DNA of 64,000 nucleotides from Lysobacter sp. TY2-98 (GTDB lineage Bacteria; Pseudomonadota; Gammaproteobacteria; Xanthomonadales; Xanthomonadaceae), in NCBI RefSeq assembly GCF_003367355.1, contig NZ_CP031413.1, positions 248,001 to 312,000 on the forward strand. Reading direction: 5' to 3'. Of the stretch, positions 24,167 to 32,241 are shown piece by piece. The stretch's first letter is position 1; every line of letters begins with the position of its first letter. A program made the position numbers and the translations under genes. The notes under the pieces were generated by a model. The model did no database searches. It had not been told where the DNA came from and saw only the letters and a program-made list of their open reading frames with translations.

Positions 24167-25484
24167 TCTCCGCCGAGGCGCTTTCGCGCTCGCCGTCGCG
24201 TCGCTGCTGTCCGCGTGCGCGAAGCCGGGCGCCGATACGGCTGCGACGTCGACGCCCACCGCAACGACGCCGGCGACCAGGACAGCGCCGCGAAGCGCGG
24301 TCGCGATGTCGCCCTGGACCTTGCCGATCGACGCGGCGCAGCAACCCGACCTTGCCGTCACACCCGACGGCTCGTTGCTGATGTCATGGATCGAGCAGAC
24401 CGGTGACATGCAACGGCTGTGGTTCTCGCGATGGCGCGACGGGCGCTGGAGCGCGCCGCAGTCGATCGCGCAGGGCGAGGGCATCGGCAACGGTGCCGAC
24501 ACGCCGCACCTGCGGCAGACACCGGATGGCGCGCTGTGGGCGACGTGGCTGCGCAAGCGCGGCAGCGGCCACGCGCGCGACATCGTGATCGCGCGGTCGG
24601 CCAACGGGGGCCTGACCTGGTCGGCGCCGGCACCGGTGAACACCGATGGCACCGCGACGGAACACGGTTTCGCGTCGTTGTGGGCGGACGGGCCGGCTTC
24701 GCTCGGGGTCGCATGGCTCGACGGGCGTGAAACCGGCGGCGAACACGCTCACGACATGCACGCGATGCACGGCAGCGGCGGACACGGCGGCATGCACGAC
24801 GCCGGACCCGAGCACGCCACCATGCTGCGCACCGCGGTGTTCGACGCGCAGCTCGCGCGTCACGACGAGTCGGTCATCGACACGGCGACCTGCGACTGTT
24901 GCCAGACCGATGTCGCCGTGCTCGCCGATGGCCCGCGCCTGGTCTATCGCGATCGTGCGCCAGGCGAGATTCGCGACATCGCGCTGCTCACACACGCGGG
25001 AAAGCGCTGGTCGTCACCGACACTCGTGCACGTCGACAACTGGCGGATGCCGGCGTGTCCGGTGAATGGTCCGGCGATTGCGGGTGATGCGCGCGATGTT
25101 TCCGTTGCCTGGTACACGATGCGCGGCGACACCCCGACCGTGCGTTTCGCGCGCAGCGCGGATGGCGGCGCGACCTTCGGCGATTCGATCGACCTCGCGT
25201 CGGCCGCCGACGTGCAGGGCCGTGTCGACGTCGCGCTCGACGCGACCGGTGCATGGGTCGCGTGGCTGACCGAAGCATCGGAGGCGCAGGCGTTGCATCT
25301 CGCGCATGTGCCGACAGCTGCTGCGGCGCCCGATCGAACGATGATCGCAGCGACGCTCGCCGGACGCGGCCGCGCCACCGGTTGGCCGCGACTGGTTGTA
25401 TCGGACGGCACGCTGCACGCGGTGTGGACGGACGTCCACGACGGTCATCCGGTATTGCACGGAGCGACGATGCCGGTGCAGTGA
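24156..25484 (+). CDS. Lipoprotein with sialidase-like (BNR) fold, His/Met-rich loop and CDCC motif
   Basis: A 442-residue protein with a lipoprotein signal ending in LLSAC (lipidated Cys about residue 21). It contains repeated Asp-box-like segments (SANGGLTWSAP, SADGGATFGDS) of a six-bladed sialidase-type propeller. The catalytic Arg triad and nucleophile of true sialidases are not evident, so enzymatic sialidase activity is doubtful. A loop at about residues 193-222 holds many His and Met (EHAHDMHAMHG, GGHGGMHD), and CDCC sits at 246-249. Both suggest metal binding, plausibly copper, given the neighbouring azurin and P1B ATPase. Its start overlaps the end of the decayed TonB receptor gene by 11 bp. 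Confidence 0.75.
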   Translation: MTTDLRRGAFALAVASLLSACAKPGADTAATSTPTATTPATRTAPRSAVAMSPWTLPIDAAQQPDLAVTPDGSLLMSWIEQTGDMQRLWFSRWRDGRWSAPQSIAQGEGIGNGADTPHLRQTPDGALWATWLRKRGSGHARDIVIARSANGGLTWSAPAPVNTDGTATEHGFASLWADGPASLGVAWLDGRETGGEHAHDMHAMHGSGGHGGMHDAGPEHATMLRTAVFDAQLARHDESVIDTATCDCCQTDVAVLADGPRLVYRDRAPGEIRDIALLTHAGKRWSSPTLVHVDNWRMPACPVNGPAIAGDARDVSVAWYTMRGDTPTVRFARSADGGATFGDSIDLASAADVQGRVDVALDATGAWVAWLTEASEAQALHLAHVPTAAAAPDRTMIAATLAGRGRATGWPRLVVSDGTLHAVWTDVHDGHPVLHGATMPVQ

Positions 25485-25625
25485 CGCGCGAGCGACGCTG
25501 TCCAGGCTGCACACACACGCGCCGCGCGGGGCGAGAGAAAGCCGCGGATGCTCGCGTCCCACGACTGCACGGCGCGTAGTGCGGACGGAAGTGCGCGGCC
25601 ACGCTTCGGCGAGGTGCATGCACGC

Positions 25626-25659
25626 AAAAAAAAAACGGCGAAGGAAGATCCTTCGCCGT
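25626..25659 (-). terminator. Rho-independent terminator of the azurin gene
   Basis: An 11-bp perfect stem (ACGGCGAAGGA with TCCTTCGCCGT) and a 3-base loop, followed on the minus strand by a run of ten T. It lies 26 bp after the azurin stop codon. Confidence 0.9.
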
Positions 25660-25684
25660 CGAGTTTGCTGCGTGGAGGCGCGGC

Positions 25685-26140
25685 CTACTTCGTGACCGTC
25701 AGCGTGCCCTTCATGATCGCGCTGTGGCCGGGGAAGGAGCAGAAGAAGGAGTACGCACCGCCGGCGGTGAGCTTCTTGCCGGGGAAGGTCGTCTTGGTGC
25801 TCGCACCACCGCCGACCATCGGCGTCGCGGCGATGATGCGCGCGTCGCCCTTCGGCAGATAGTGAGCGGCGGCGCCTGCAGCCATGCCGGCGGCCGCGAC
25901 GGCCGGCATGTCGGCCGTCTTGGTGATCACGACGTCGTGGCCCATCGAGGTGATGGGCAACGTGCCCGTGTGCTTCAACGTGATGGTGATGGTGGGGCAG
26001 GCGGCCGATACCGTGGCGGCTTTCTGGTCGAACTGCATTTGATCATTCGCCTTGAGCGCGATCGTGCAGTTCGGCGCCGCTGTGGCGGCGCCTGCAAGAC
26101 CGACGAGCGTGGTCGCGAGCAGGACGTGCATGGTTTTCAT
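25685..26140 (-). CDS. Azurin
   Basis: A 151-residue periplasmic type 1 copper protein. The signal peptide ends near ATAA, and the mature N-terminus carries NCTIALKANDQMQFD as in azurins. Copper ligands are visible: His in MGHDVVI, then Cys, His and Met in FFCSFPGHSAIMKG. The second Cys (SAACPT) completes the N-terminal disulfide. Azurin shuttles electrons between cytochromes and denitrification or peroxidase enzymes. GGAG lies before the ATG. The FNR-type box centred 73 bp upstream fits Anr/FNR control of azurin in other bacteria. It ends at a strong terminator. Confidence 0.95.
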   Translation of the reverse strand: MKTMHVLLATTLVGLAGAATAAPNCTIALKANDQMQFDQKAATVSAACPTITITLKHTGTLPITSMGHDVVITKTADMPAVAAAGMAAGAAAHYLPKGDARIIAATPMVGGGASTKTTFPGKKLTAGGAYSFFCSFPGHSAIMKGTLTVTK

Positions 26141-26206
26141 GATGGACTCCGTGGGATTCGCAGGGAGGGCGCGTGCGCATGGTGCGCGCAAACGGCGCGT
26201 CGCATG

Positions 26207-26220
26207 TTGATTCGGGTCAA
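26207..26220. promoter_or_regulatory. FNR/Anr-type palindrome upstream of azurin
   Basis: TTGATTCGGGTCAA differs by one base from TTGAT-N4-ATCAA. It is centred about 73 bp upstream of the azurin start. Confidence 0.72.
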
Positions 26221-26335
26221 ATCGGAAAGCGGCCTGGAGCATGATTCAGGATGCGACAACACGCCGCTGCGATGAGTTGCTGATCGTCTCGGCTGCGGCC
26301 TGCTTCGCGCGCGCATTAACGCGACGCCCCCCATG

Positions 26336-27745
26336 TCAAATCGCGCGCGAGAAGCGCGGGCGGGCAACGGCGGCCGCCTTGTCCAGATAGGCGTCGAAGC
26401 ACATCGCGATGTTGCGCAGGAGCATGCGCCCCTGCGCGGTCGCGCGGATCCCATCGCTATCCAGCTTCACGAGCCCGTCGGCCTCCAGCGGCGCGAGCTT
26501 CGCCATGCTCGAGCGGAAGTAGTCGCCGAAGCGGATGCCATAGCGGCGCTCGAGGGCACCGATCTGAATCTTTCCCTGGCACATCAGTGTCTGGATGAGG
26601 TCGGCGCGCAGCCGGTCGTCGTCGGACAGATGCAGTCCGCGGAACACCGGCAGGCGGCCGTCGTCGAGTGCGATTTCCCAGCTCGCGAGATCGCGCGGGT
26701 TCTGGCTGAAGGTGTCGCCGATGTGGCTGATCGCGCTCACGCCAAGGCCAATGAGGTCGCTGTCGGCATGCGTGGTGTAACCCATGAAATTGCGATGCAA
26801 GCAGCCGCGCGCCTGCGCCTGCGCGAGGTCGTCGTCGGGCAGCGCGAAGTGATCCATGCCGATGTAGACGTAGCCGGCCTGCGTCAGGCGCTGGATGGCG
26901 AGCATCAGCAGCGAAAGCTTCGTGTCGGGCGACGGCAGATCGGTGGCGTTGACCTGGCGTTGCGGGCGGAACAGGTCGGGCAGGTGTGCGTAGCTGTACA
27001 CCGCGAGTCGATCGGCCCGCATGGCAAGCACGTCGTCGAGCGTCTGGCCGAAGCCGTGCAGCGTCTGCCGGGGCAGGCCGTAGATCAGGTCGATGTTGAC
27101 CGAGCGGACGCCGTTCTCGCGACAGGCCTCGACCACCGCGCGCGTCTCGTCGACGCCCTGGATGCGATTGACCGCGCGCTGCACGGCCGGATCGAAATCC
27201 TGCACGCCCAGACTCGCGCGATTGAAGCCCGCGCACGCGAGTTCGGCCACCTCCGCCGGCGTGATGAAACGCGGATCGAGTTCGATCGAAATGTCGCGAT
27301 CGGGCGCGTCGGACACGCGGAACTGCCGCTGCAAGCGATCCACGCACTCGCGTAGCTGGTCGGTCGACAGGAAGTTGGGCGTGCCACCGCCGAAATGCAG
27401 CTGGATGACGTCGCGGTCGCGGTCGAACAGCTGAGCCACGAGCGTGATCTCGCGATACAGCCGCGCCAGGTAGACATCGCCGCGTGTGCGATCGCGCGTG
27501 ATGACGCGGTTGCAGCCGCAGTAGAAGCACGGGCTCGTGCAGAACGGCACGTGCACATAGACCGACAGGCGACGAGGGATCGGATCGCCGTTGCTGGCGT
27601 CGATGGCGGCGCGCAGGTCGGATTCGCCGAAACCCTCGCGGAACTGCGGGGCCGTCGGGTAGGAGGTGTAGCGGGGGCCCGGGCGGTCGTAGCGCTCGAG
27701 CAGTTCGCGGTCGATGGAGGCGTCGTTCGTAGCCACGGACGACAC
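26336..27745 (-). CDS. hemN: Oxygen-independent coproporphyrinogen III oxidase
   Basis: A 469-residue radical-SAM enzyme with the cluster motif C69-TSP-C73-FY-C76 and the extra Cys78, HFGGGTPNFL, and the C-terminal HemN domain. It converts coproporphyrinogen III to protoporphyrinogen IX in haem synthesis without oxygen. The opening RYDRPGPRYTSYPTAPQF is typical of true HemN rather than HemW. A perfect FNR box TTGATCCGGATCAA lies 27 bp upstream of the ATG, in line with the known FNR/Anr control of hemN. Confidence 0.96.
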   Translation of the reverse strand: MSSVATNDASIDRELLERYDRPGPRYTSYPTAPQFREGFGESDLRAAIDASNGDPIPRRLSVYVHVPFCTSPCFYCGCNRVITRDRTRGDVYLARLYREITLVAQLFDRDRDVIQLHFGGGTPNFLSTDQLRECVDRLQRQFRVSDAPDRDISIELDPRFITPAEVAELACAGFNRASLGVQDFDPAVQRAVNRIQGVDETRAVVEACRENGVRSVNIDLIYGLPRQTLHGFGQTLDDVLAMRADRLAVYSYAHLPDLFRPQRQVNATDLPSPDTKLSLLMLAIQRLTQAGYVYIGMDHFALPDDDLAQAQARGCLHRNFMGYTTHADSDLIGLGVSAISHIGDTFSQNPRDLASWEIALDDGRLPVFRGLHLSDDDRLRADLIQTLMCQGKIQIGALERRYGIRFGDYFRSSMAKLAPLEADGLVKLDSDGIRATAQGRMLLRNIAMCFDAYLDKAAAVARPRFSRAI

Positions 27746-27771
27746 GCTATCGAGCCGGCCCGCATGCGGAC

Positions 27772-27785
27772 TTGATCCGGATCAA
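27772..27785. promoter_or_regulatory. Perfect FNR/Anr box upstream of hemN
   Basis: TTGATCCGGATCAA matches TTGAT-N4-ATCAA exactly and is fully palindromic. Its centre is only about 34 bp from the hemN ATG. Confidence 0.85.
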
Positions 27786-27795
27786 TCGCGGCGCG

Positions 27796-28104
27796 TCAGC
27801 TGCTGACGCGTCGCACCAGCTCGCCCTGCAACGTGCCGCCGCGGATGCGCACGATGGCGTGCACCGCCGTGCCGGGTGCCCAGTCGCGCTGCAACTCCTG
27901 CAGCTCGTGCGGCGTGGTGGTCAGGGTGAGATGCAGCGCTTCGTGTGTCGGCGCGCAGCCGGGGCGCGACCACGGCGCCAGTCGCACGCGCGCGGTCCAG
28001 TGTGCATCGGGCATCGCGCGTTCGGCGCAGACGCCTTCGGCCGCGACCGTGCCAGTGACCCGCACCGTCGACGCATGCAGGTGATGCAGGAAACGGGGGA
28101 ACAC
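27796..28104 (-). CDS. Hypothetical protein coupled to rnk
   Basis: A 102-residue protein starting at a GTG two bases after the rnk stop codon, so almost certainly translated from the same mRNA. It appears to be a small beta-rich protein (RVTGTVAAEG, then WTARVRLAPW and ALHLTLTTTP), possibly an OB-like or single-strand-binding-like fold, but I do not recognise the family. No signal peptide or membrane segment. Confidence 0.55.
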   Translation of the reverse strand: MFPRFLHHLHASTVRVTGTVAAEGVCAERAMPDAHWTARVRLAPWSRPGCAPTHEALHLTLTTTPHELQELQRDWAPGTAVHAIVRIRGGTLQGELVRRVSS

Positions 28105-28106
28105 GC

Positions 28107-28514
28107 CTACTCCGGCAGGCCGGCGGCTTCGGGCTGGTAGAGCACTTCCTTGACGCGCAGACGCGACGTGCGGCCACCCGGCATCTGCCAGTCGATCGCA
28201 TCGCCCGCGCGCAGGCCGAGCAGTGCGGCGCCGACCGGTGCGAGCACGGAGACGTAAAGCGGCGAGGCGGCGGCGACGTCGGGATACACCACGCGTACGG
28301 TGCGCGCGGTGCCGGTGCTTTCGTCCTCGACGACGACGCTCGAATTCATGGTGACGACGTCGGCCGGAACGTCCTGCGCTTCGCGCACGTCGGCCCGCGC
28401 GATCTCGTTCTCGAGACGCTCCGCACCATCAGTGCCGGCGAACATGGGCGATGCGAGCATCGCTTCCAGTCGCGTGGCGTCACGAACGGACATGATCAGG
28501 CGCGGCGTGTCCAT
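28107..28514 (-). CDS. rnk: Nucleoside diphosphate kinase regulator, GreA/GreB family
   Basis: A 135-residue protein. A short N-terminal helical part is followed by the GreA/GreB C-terminal FKBP-like domain (TMNSSVVVED, then VYPDVAAA, SVLAPVGAALLGLRAGD). Length and order match Rnk, which binds RNA polymerase near the secondary channel but has too short a coiled coil to act as a cleavage factor. GGGAG precedes the ATG. It is followed by a coupled small gene. Confidence 0.87.
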   Translation of the reverse strand: MDTPRLIMSVRDATRLEAMLASPMFAGTDGAERLENEIARADVREAQDVPADVVTMNSSVVVEDESTGTARTVRVVYPDVAAASPLYVSVLAPVGAALLGLRAGDAIDWQMPGGRTSRLRVKEVLYQPEAAGLPE

Positions 28515-28841
28515 GGCGGCTCCCGAGTGGTGCGCGGCGAACGACGAATGAGCGCGAACCGTAGGTGCGCATCGCGCGTGGGGTCAATCGATCGCGTGGC
28601 TCGGCGACAGCGGATGTTCAGATCGCGCACAACAACGCGTCGTGCATGCGGTGGGCGATGCGACAGCGCGCGCATCGGGCGTGAGGTTTTGCGACGCAGC
28701 ACGAGGCAACGCGTGCGCGACAACACGCAACGGCCAGCAACCAAGCAGCTGTTGCCGACTGACCCGTCGAGCCCAACGGACCGCCCGTCGGCTCATGACC
28801 AATGACCTAGACAAGATGGTCTAGACAAGCCGGTCTAGTCG
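28515..28841. other. Divergent region between rnk and blaI-like gene
   Basis: 327 bp without a supported gene. The right end holds the tandem operator at 28807-28838; the remainder should contain the rnk promoter. Confidence 0.5.
28807..28838. promoter_or_regulatory. Tandem palindromic operator for the BlaI-type repressor
   Basis: CTAGAC-N6-GTCTAG occurs twice (28807-28824 and 28821-28838). The two copies share the central CTAG and end only 3 bp before the repressor's ATG. It is the expected layout for an autoregulated BlaI/MecI-type operator binding two dimers side by side. Confidence 0.8.
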
Positions 28842-29267
28842 ATGCAGCATCGCCGCACGATCCCCGCGAGTCCGCCCGTGTCCGAAGCCCGCCGCAAGCT
28901 GCCCAAGCCCACACCCGCCGAACTCGAGCTACTGCGCGTGCTGTGGACTCTCGGCCCGGCGACGGTGAAGAACGTGCACCGCGCGCGTCAGGCCGAGCGG
29001 CCGGACATCACCTACGCGACGGTGCTGCGGCTGATGCAGGTCATGCACGGCAAGGGCCTGCTGCTGCGCGACGAGAGCCAGCGCTCCCACGTCTACAGCG
29101 CGGTGCAGAAACCCGACGCGCTGCGCACCGGCCTCCTCGGAGACCTCATCCAGCGCGCGTTCGCCGGCTCCGGCAAGGATCTGGTGATGGCGGCTCTGAA
29201 GGTGCATGTATCCGCCGAAGAGCGCGAGGAAATCCGTCGTTACCTGCGGGAGACCGGTGATGAGTGA
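28842..29267 (+). CDS. BlaI/MecI/CopY-family transcriptional repressor
   Basis: A 141-residue protein. The N-terminal winged helix (PTPAELELLRVLWTLGPAT, DITYATVLRLMQVMHGKGLL) is followed by a C-terminal dimerisation helix pair (LIQRAFAGSGKDLVMAAL). The ATG at 28842 comes straight after the operator with no ribosome site, so the message may be leaderless; a GTG at 28878 is an alternative. The family represses its own operon until the partner M56 protease cleaves it. The protease gene overlaps its 3' end by 8 bp. Confidence 0.9.
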   Translation: MQHRRTIPASPPVSEARRKLPKPTPAELELLRVLWTLGPATVKNVHRARQAERPDITYATVLRLMQVMHGKGLLLRDESQRSHVYSAVQKPDALRTGLLGDLIQRAFAGSGKDLVMAALKVHVSAEEREEIRRYLRETGDE

Positions 29268-31116
29268 GGCCTGGATCGACGCCGTGCCGCTGCTCGGGCG
29301 CGCACTCGTGCATTTCCTCTGGCAGGGCGCGCTGATCGGCGTCGCCGCGGCGGTACTGCTCGCTGCCATGCGTCGCTCTCGACCGCAGGCGCGCTACCTC
29401 GTCGGCTGCATCGCGATGCTGGCCTGCGTGCTCGCGCCGATCGCGACCATGATGCGCGTGTCCGACGTGGCGCCGGTCGGCGATGTCGTTGTCCGTGCGA
29501 TCGCCGCGCGGGGCGTCGATACCGTGTCGACCTCGCCGACGGCGATGTTCGATGCGCTGATGCCGTGGCTGGTCGCGATCTGGGCCGGCGGCGCGGTGAT
29601 GTTCGGCGCGCGCACGCTGGCCGGCCTCGCGTGGATCGAACGCCTGCGCCGTCACGCGCAATGCGACCTGCACGGTGTCTGGCAGGACCGGGTCGATGCG
29701 CTCGCCGGCCGCATGCATCTGCCGCGGGGCGTGACGCTGCGATTCGTCGACGATCTCGCATCGCCCATCACCGCCGGCTGGTGGAAGCCGGCGGTGCTGA
29801 TGCCGGCGGCGCTCGCGACGCGCATGCCGGTCGCGCTGGTCGAAGCGCTGCTCGCGCACGAACTCGCGCACATCCGTCGCCACGACTACCTGGTCAACCT
29901 GCTGCAGGCCGTCGTCGAGGCGCTGCTGTTCTATCACCCGGTCGTGTGGTGGCTGTCGCGCCGCGTGCGCGCCGAACGTGAACTCATCGCCGATGCGCTC
30001 GCCGCCGAAGCGATCGGCGAGCCGCGCCGTCTGGCGGTCGCGCTGTCCGAACTCTCCGAACTCCACGCGGCGCCCCTGCCACGTGCCGCTCTTGCCGCCC
30101 GAGGAGGCGAACTCATGCCGCGCATCCAGAACCTGCTGCGTCCCGCGACGCCCGCCGCTGGTGGTCGTCTCGCCATTCCCGTCATCGCGCTCGTCGGGCT
30201 CGGCCTTGCGGTGTATGCGCAGGCCAGCGTCGCGCCGCAGGGGGCTGCTCCTGCCACGTCGACAACGCCGATTGTTGCCACCGCGCCCGCCGCGCGTGCA
30301 TTGCCTGCGCCCGTCGCGGTGTCCGGTCCCGTACTCGCGCCGGCAGCGAATGCACAGGCCGCAGCCGACGCGGCGAGCGCATCGATCGCGCGAGATCCGT
30401 CGCCGAGTCGCGACCACGACATCGTGACGCGCGACGACGAGCACGAGATCGAACGTACCGTCGAACACGCGATGCTCGCGCAGACTGACGCGATGAAAAC
30501 GGTGGCCTCCGCGCACGTACCGGATCTCGGTTCGCTCAATGTGGGCGACGATGCGATGACGTTCGATCGCAACGGCCGGCGCTATCGTGTGACGGATCCA
30601 GGTCTCATCGCTCGCGTCAACGCGGCCTGGCGCGACACGCAGGCGATCGGCGAGCAGATGAGCGCGCTGGGTGATCGCATGAACCAGCAGGGCGAGGTCA
30701 TGAACCGCATCGGCCAGTCCATGAGCGCCGAAGCGAACAATCCCGAACGCAGCCAGGCGATGGCCGATGCCGAAATCGCATTGAACAAGGCGGCGAACGA
30801 ATACGGGCGTCTCGCGGCGCAGGCAGCGCTCGCGGACAGCGACGCCACGCTCGCCGCACGCCTGCAGAAGCTGCAGGGCGAGATGGATCGCCAGAGCGCG
30901 ATCATTTCGACGCAGGCCAAGCTCGCCGCCGCGCCGATGGCGGATTACGAGCGCCGCATGGCCGAAGCGTCGAAGCCGATGCACGAACTCGAGCAGCAGA
31001 TGAAGCCCCTCGAGCAGCGCATGCGCGTCGAGACCGCGGCCGCGCGGCGCAAGACCGACGCGCTGATCGACGAAGCGATGTCGCGCGGTCTCGCGCAGCC
31101 GATCGAAACGCGCTGA
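29260..31116 (+). CDS. M56-family (BlaR1/MecR1-like) membrane metallopeptidase
   Basis: A 618-residue protein with four membrane segments. The zinc motif HELAH (His200-His204) lies between helices 3 and 4, with the downstream conserved Glu in ERELIADALA. After the last helix (about 310) comes a Pro/Ala-rich stretch, then about 250 residues of mostly coiled coil (residues about 400-610). It does not contain the penicillin-binding sensor domain of BlaR1, so it probably senses something other than beta-lactams. Together with the BlaI-type gene it forms a signalling pair. It converges on the FMN reductase gene 7 bp away. Confidence 0.87.
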   Translation: MSEAWIDAVPLLGRALVHFLWQGALIGVAAAVLLAAMRRSRPQARYLVGCIAMLACVLAPIATMMRVSDVAPVGDVVVRAIAARGVDTVSTSPTAMFDALMPWLVAIWAGGAVMFGARTLAGLAWIERLRRHAQCDLHGVWQDRVDALAGRMHLPRGVTLRFVDDLASPITAGWWKPAVLMPAALATRMPVALVEALLAHELAHIRRHDYLVNLLQAVVEALLFYHPVVWWLSRRVRAERELIADALAAEAIGEPRRLAVALSELSELHAAPLPRAALAARGGELMPRIQNLLRPATPAAGGRLAIPVIALVGLGLAVYAQASVAPQGAAPATSTTPIVATAPAARALPAPVAVSGPVLAPAANAQAAADAASASIARDPSPSRDHDIVTRDDEHEIERTVEHAMLAQTDAMKTVASAHVPDLGSLNVGDDAMTFDRNGRRYRVTDPGLIARVNAAWRDTQAIGEQMSALGDRMNQQGEVMNRIGQSMSAEANNPERSQAMADAEIALNKAANEYGRLAAQAALADSDATLAARLQKLQGEMDRQSAIISTQAKLAAAPMADYERRMAEASKPMHELEQQMKPLEQRMRVETAAARRKTDALIDEAMSRGLAQPIETR

Positions 31117-31123
31117 CGAAGCG

Positions 31124-31720
31124 TTACGCCGGCGGGACGCGCGGCATGCGTGCTTCCGCAGCGGCGAGCAGGGCGGCGACCGTGCGTTCCAGGCTCTGCA
31201 CGTGCGCGGGCGACAGCAGGTCGCCCGCCGCGTCGAAGGCTTCCATGGCGCGCGCGACTGACACCATCGATGGCAGCACGCTCGCGCCCAACCCGAGCTC
31301 GAGCGACTGCCGCAGCGCCATCAGCCCGCGATAGCCGCCCAGGCCGCCCGGCGACGCTGCCGCCAGCGCGAAAACCGGGCCGCCGAACGCGGCGGGGATG
31401 CCGCCGTCCTCGCGCACGCGCGAAATCCAGTCGATGGTGTTCTTGGTCAGCGGCGGAATGCTCGCGTTGTATTCCGGCGTGACGATGAACACGCCCGCGG
31501 CGGTGCGGAATAGCGCGTGCAGCCGGCGTGCGGGTTCCGGTACGCCGTGTTCGGCTTCGAGATCGCCGTCGTACAGCGGCATCGCGTAGTCGCGCAGGTC
31601 GACATCGACCACGTCCGCGCCCTTGGCACGCAGTTCGCGCACCACCAGCGCTTCGAGTCGACGGTTGAAGGAGCCGGTGCGGTTCGAGCCGGGCAGGACG
31701 ACGATGCGAGGGGCAGGCAT
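31124..31720 (-). CDS. NAD(P)H-dependent FMN reductase / flavodoxin-like quinone reductase
   Basis: A 198-residue protein of the NADPH-dependent FMN reductase family. GSNRTGSFNRRL is the FMN phosphate loop, and TPEYNASIPPLTKNTIDWISR is the conserved PEYN region that contacts FMN. Members reduce FMN, quinones, azo dyes or chromate; the physiological substrate here is unknown. GGGAG precedes the ATG. It is monocistronic and convergent with the M56 gene. Confidence 0.88.
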   Translation of the reverse strand: MPAPRIVVLPGSNRTGSFNRRLEALVVRELRAKGADVVDVDLRDYAMPLYDGDLEAEHGVPEPARRLHALFRTAAGVFIVTPEYNASIPPLTKNTIDWISRVREDGGIPAAFGGPVFALAAASPGGLGGYRGLMALRQSLELGLGASVLPSMVSVARAMEAFDAAGDLLSPAHVQSLERTVAALLAAAEARMPRVPPA

Positions 31721-31986
31721 GAGCGGCTCCCGTGGTGAAACGTCGAGCGTGCCACGCCGTCGCAAGATGCGGCGCGCCTTACGAATCCACCGTCGCGCTG
31801 CGCGGCCGGTTGGCGTGCGGCTGCTTTCGTCGTGACGATGGCGCATGGGGTGCCGCCGACCGTCCGTCTGGCGGAGGTCGCCACCGGTCCCGTCCGCCAT
31901 GACCGTTCAGCCGCACAGGGGTTTCCCCCGATAGCCTGCCGGGCCGGGATACCAGTACGGTCCCCTCGTCGCTCAAGGGAACGACC

Positions 31987-32229
31987 GTGAAGCTCGATCT
32001 GTACCGACGCAGCGATGGTGCGCTGGTCGTGGTGCCCGCACGGTTCGCGCCCGACGTGCCGGTGCTCGCGCCCGGCGGCCTGCGTTACATCCGCACCGTC
32101 GATCGCGAACTCGCGACGCTCGGTGACGCGCTCGTGCTCGACATCGGCCTCAACGGCTATGCGGTCGCGCGTGGCGCGGACGAGGCCTTGTTGCGCAGCT
32201 GGCCCGGTGTGGATCCGCTGACGGCGTGA
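31987..32229 (+). CDS. Small hypothetical protein
   Basis: An 80-residue acidic protein (MKLDLYRRSDGALVVVPA, then an RELATLGDALVLDIGLNGYAV part) starting at a GTG with AAGGGAA about 6 bases before it. It looks like a small alpha/beta soluble protein; I do not recognise it. It converges on recQ 12 bp away. Confidence 0.6.
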   Translation: MKLDLYRRSDGALVVVPARFAPDVPVLAPGGLRYIRTVDRELATLGDALVLDIGLNGYAVARGADEALLRSWPGVDPLTA

Positions 32230-32241
32230 GGTGACGTGGCG

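Noticed and set aside
24156..25484. Annotation as an active exo-alpha-sialidase.
   Set aside because: Asp-box-like repeats are present but the Arg triad and Tyr/Glu nucleophile pair could not be found; fold similarity only.
25626..25635. A run of ten A, possibly an assembly or sequencing artefact.
   Set aside because: It follows a perfect 11-bp hairpin in the right place after the azurin gene, so it is the T tract of a terminator.
29146..30984. A 612-codon open frame antisense to the M56 gene, and similar very long antisense frames opposite recQ, relA, chpA and others.
   Set aside because: Long opposite-strand frames are expected in high-G+C DNA; their products are His/Arg-rich without domains, and the sense frames encode recognised proteins.
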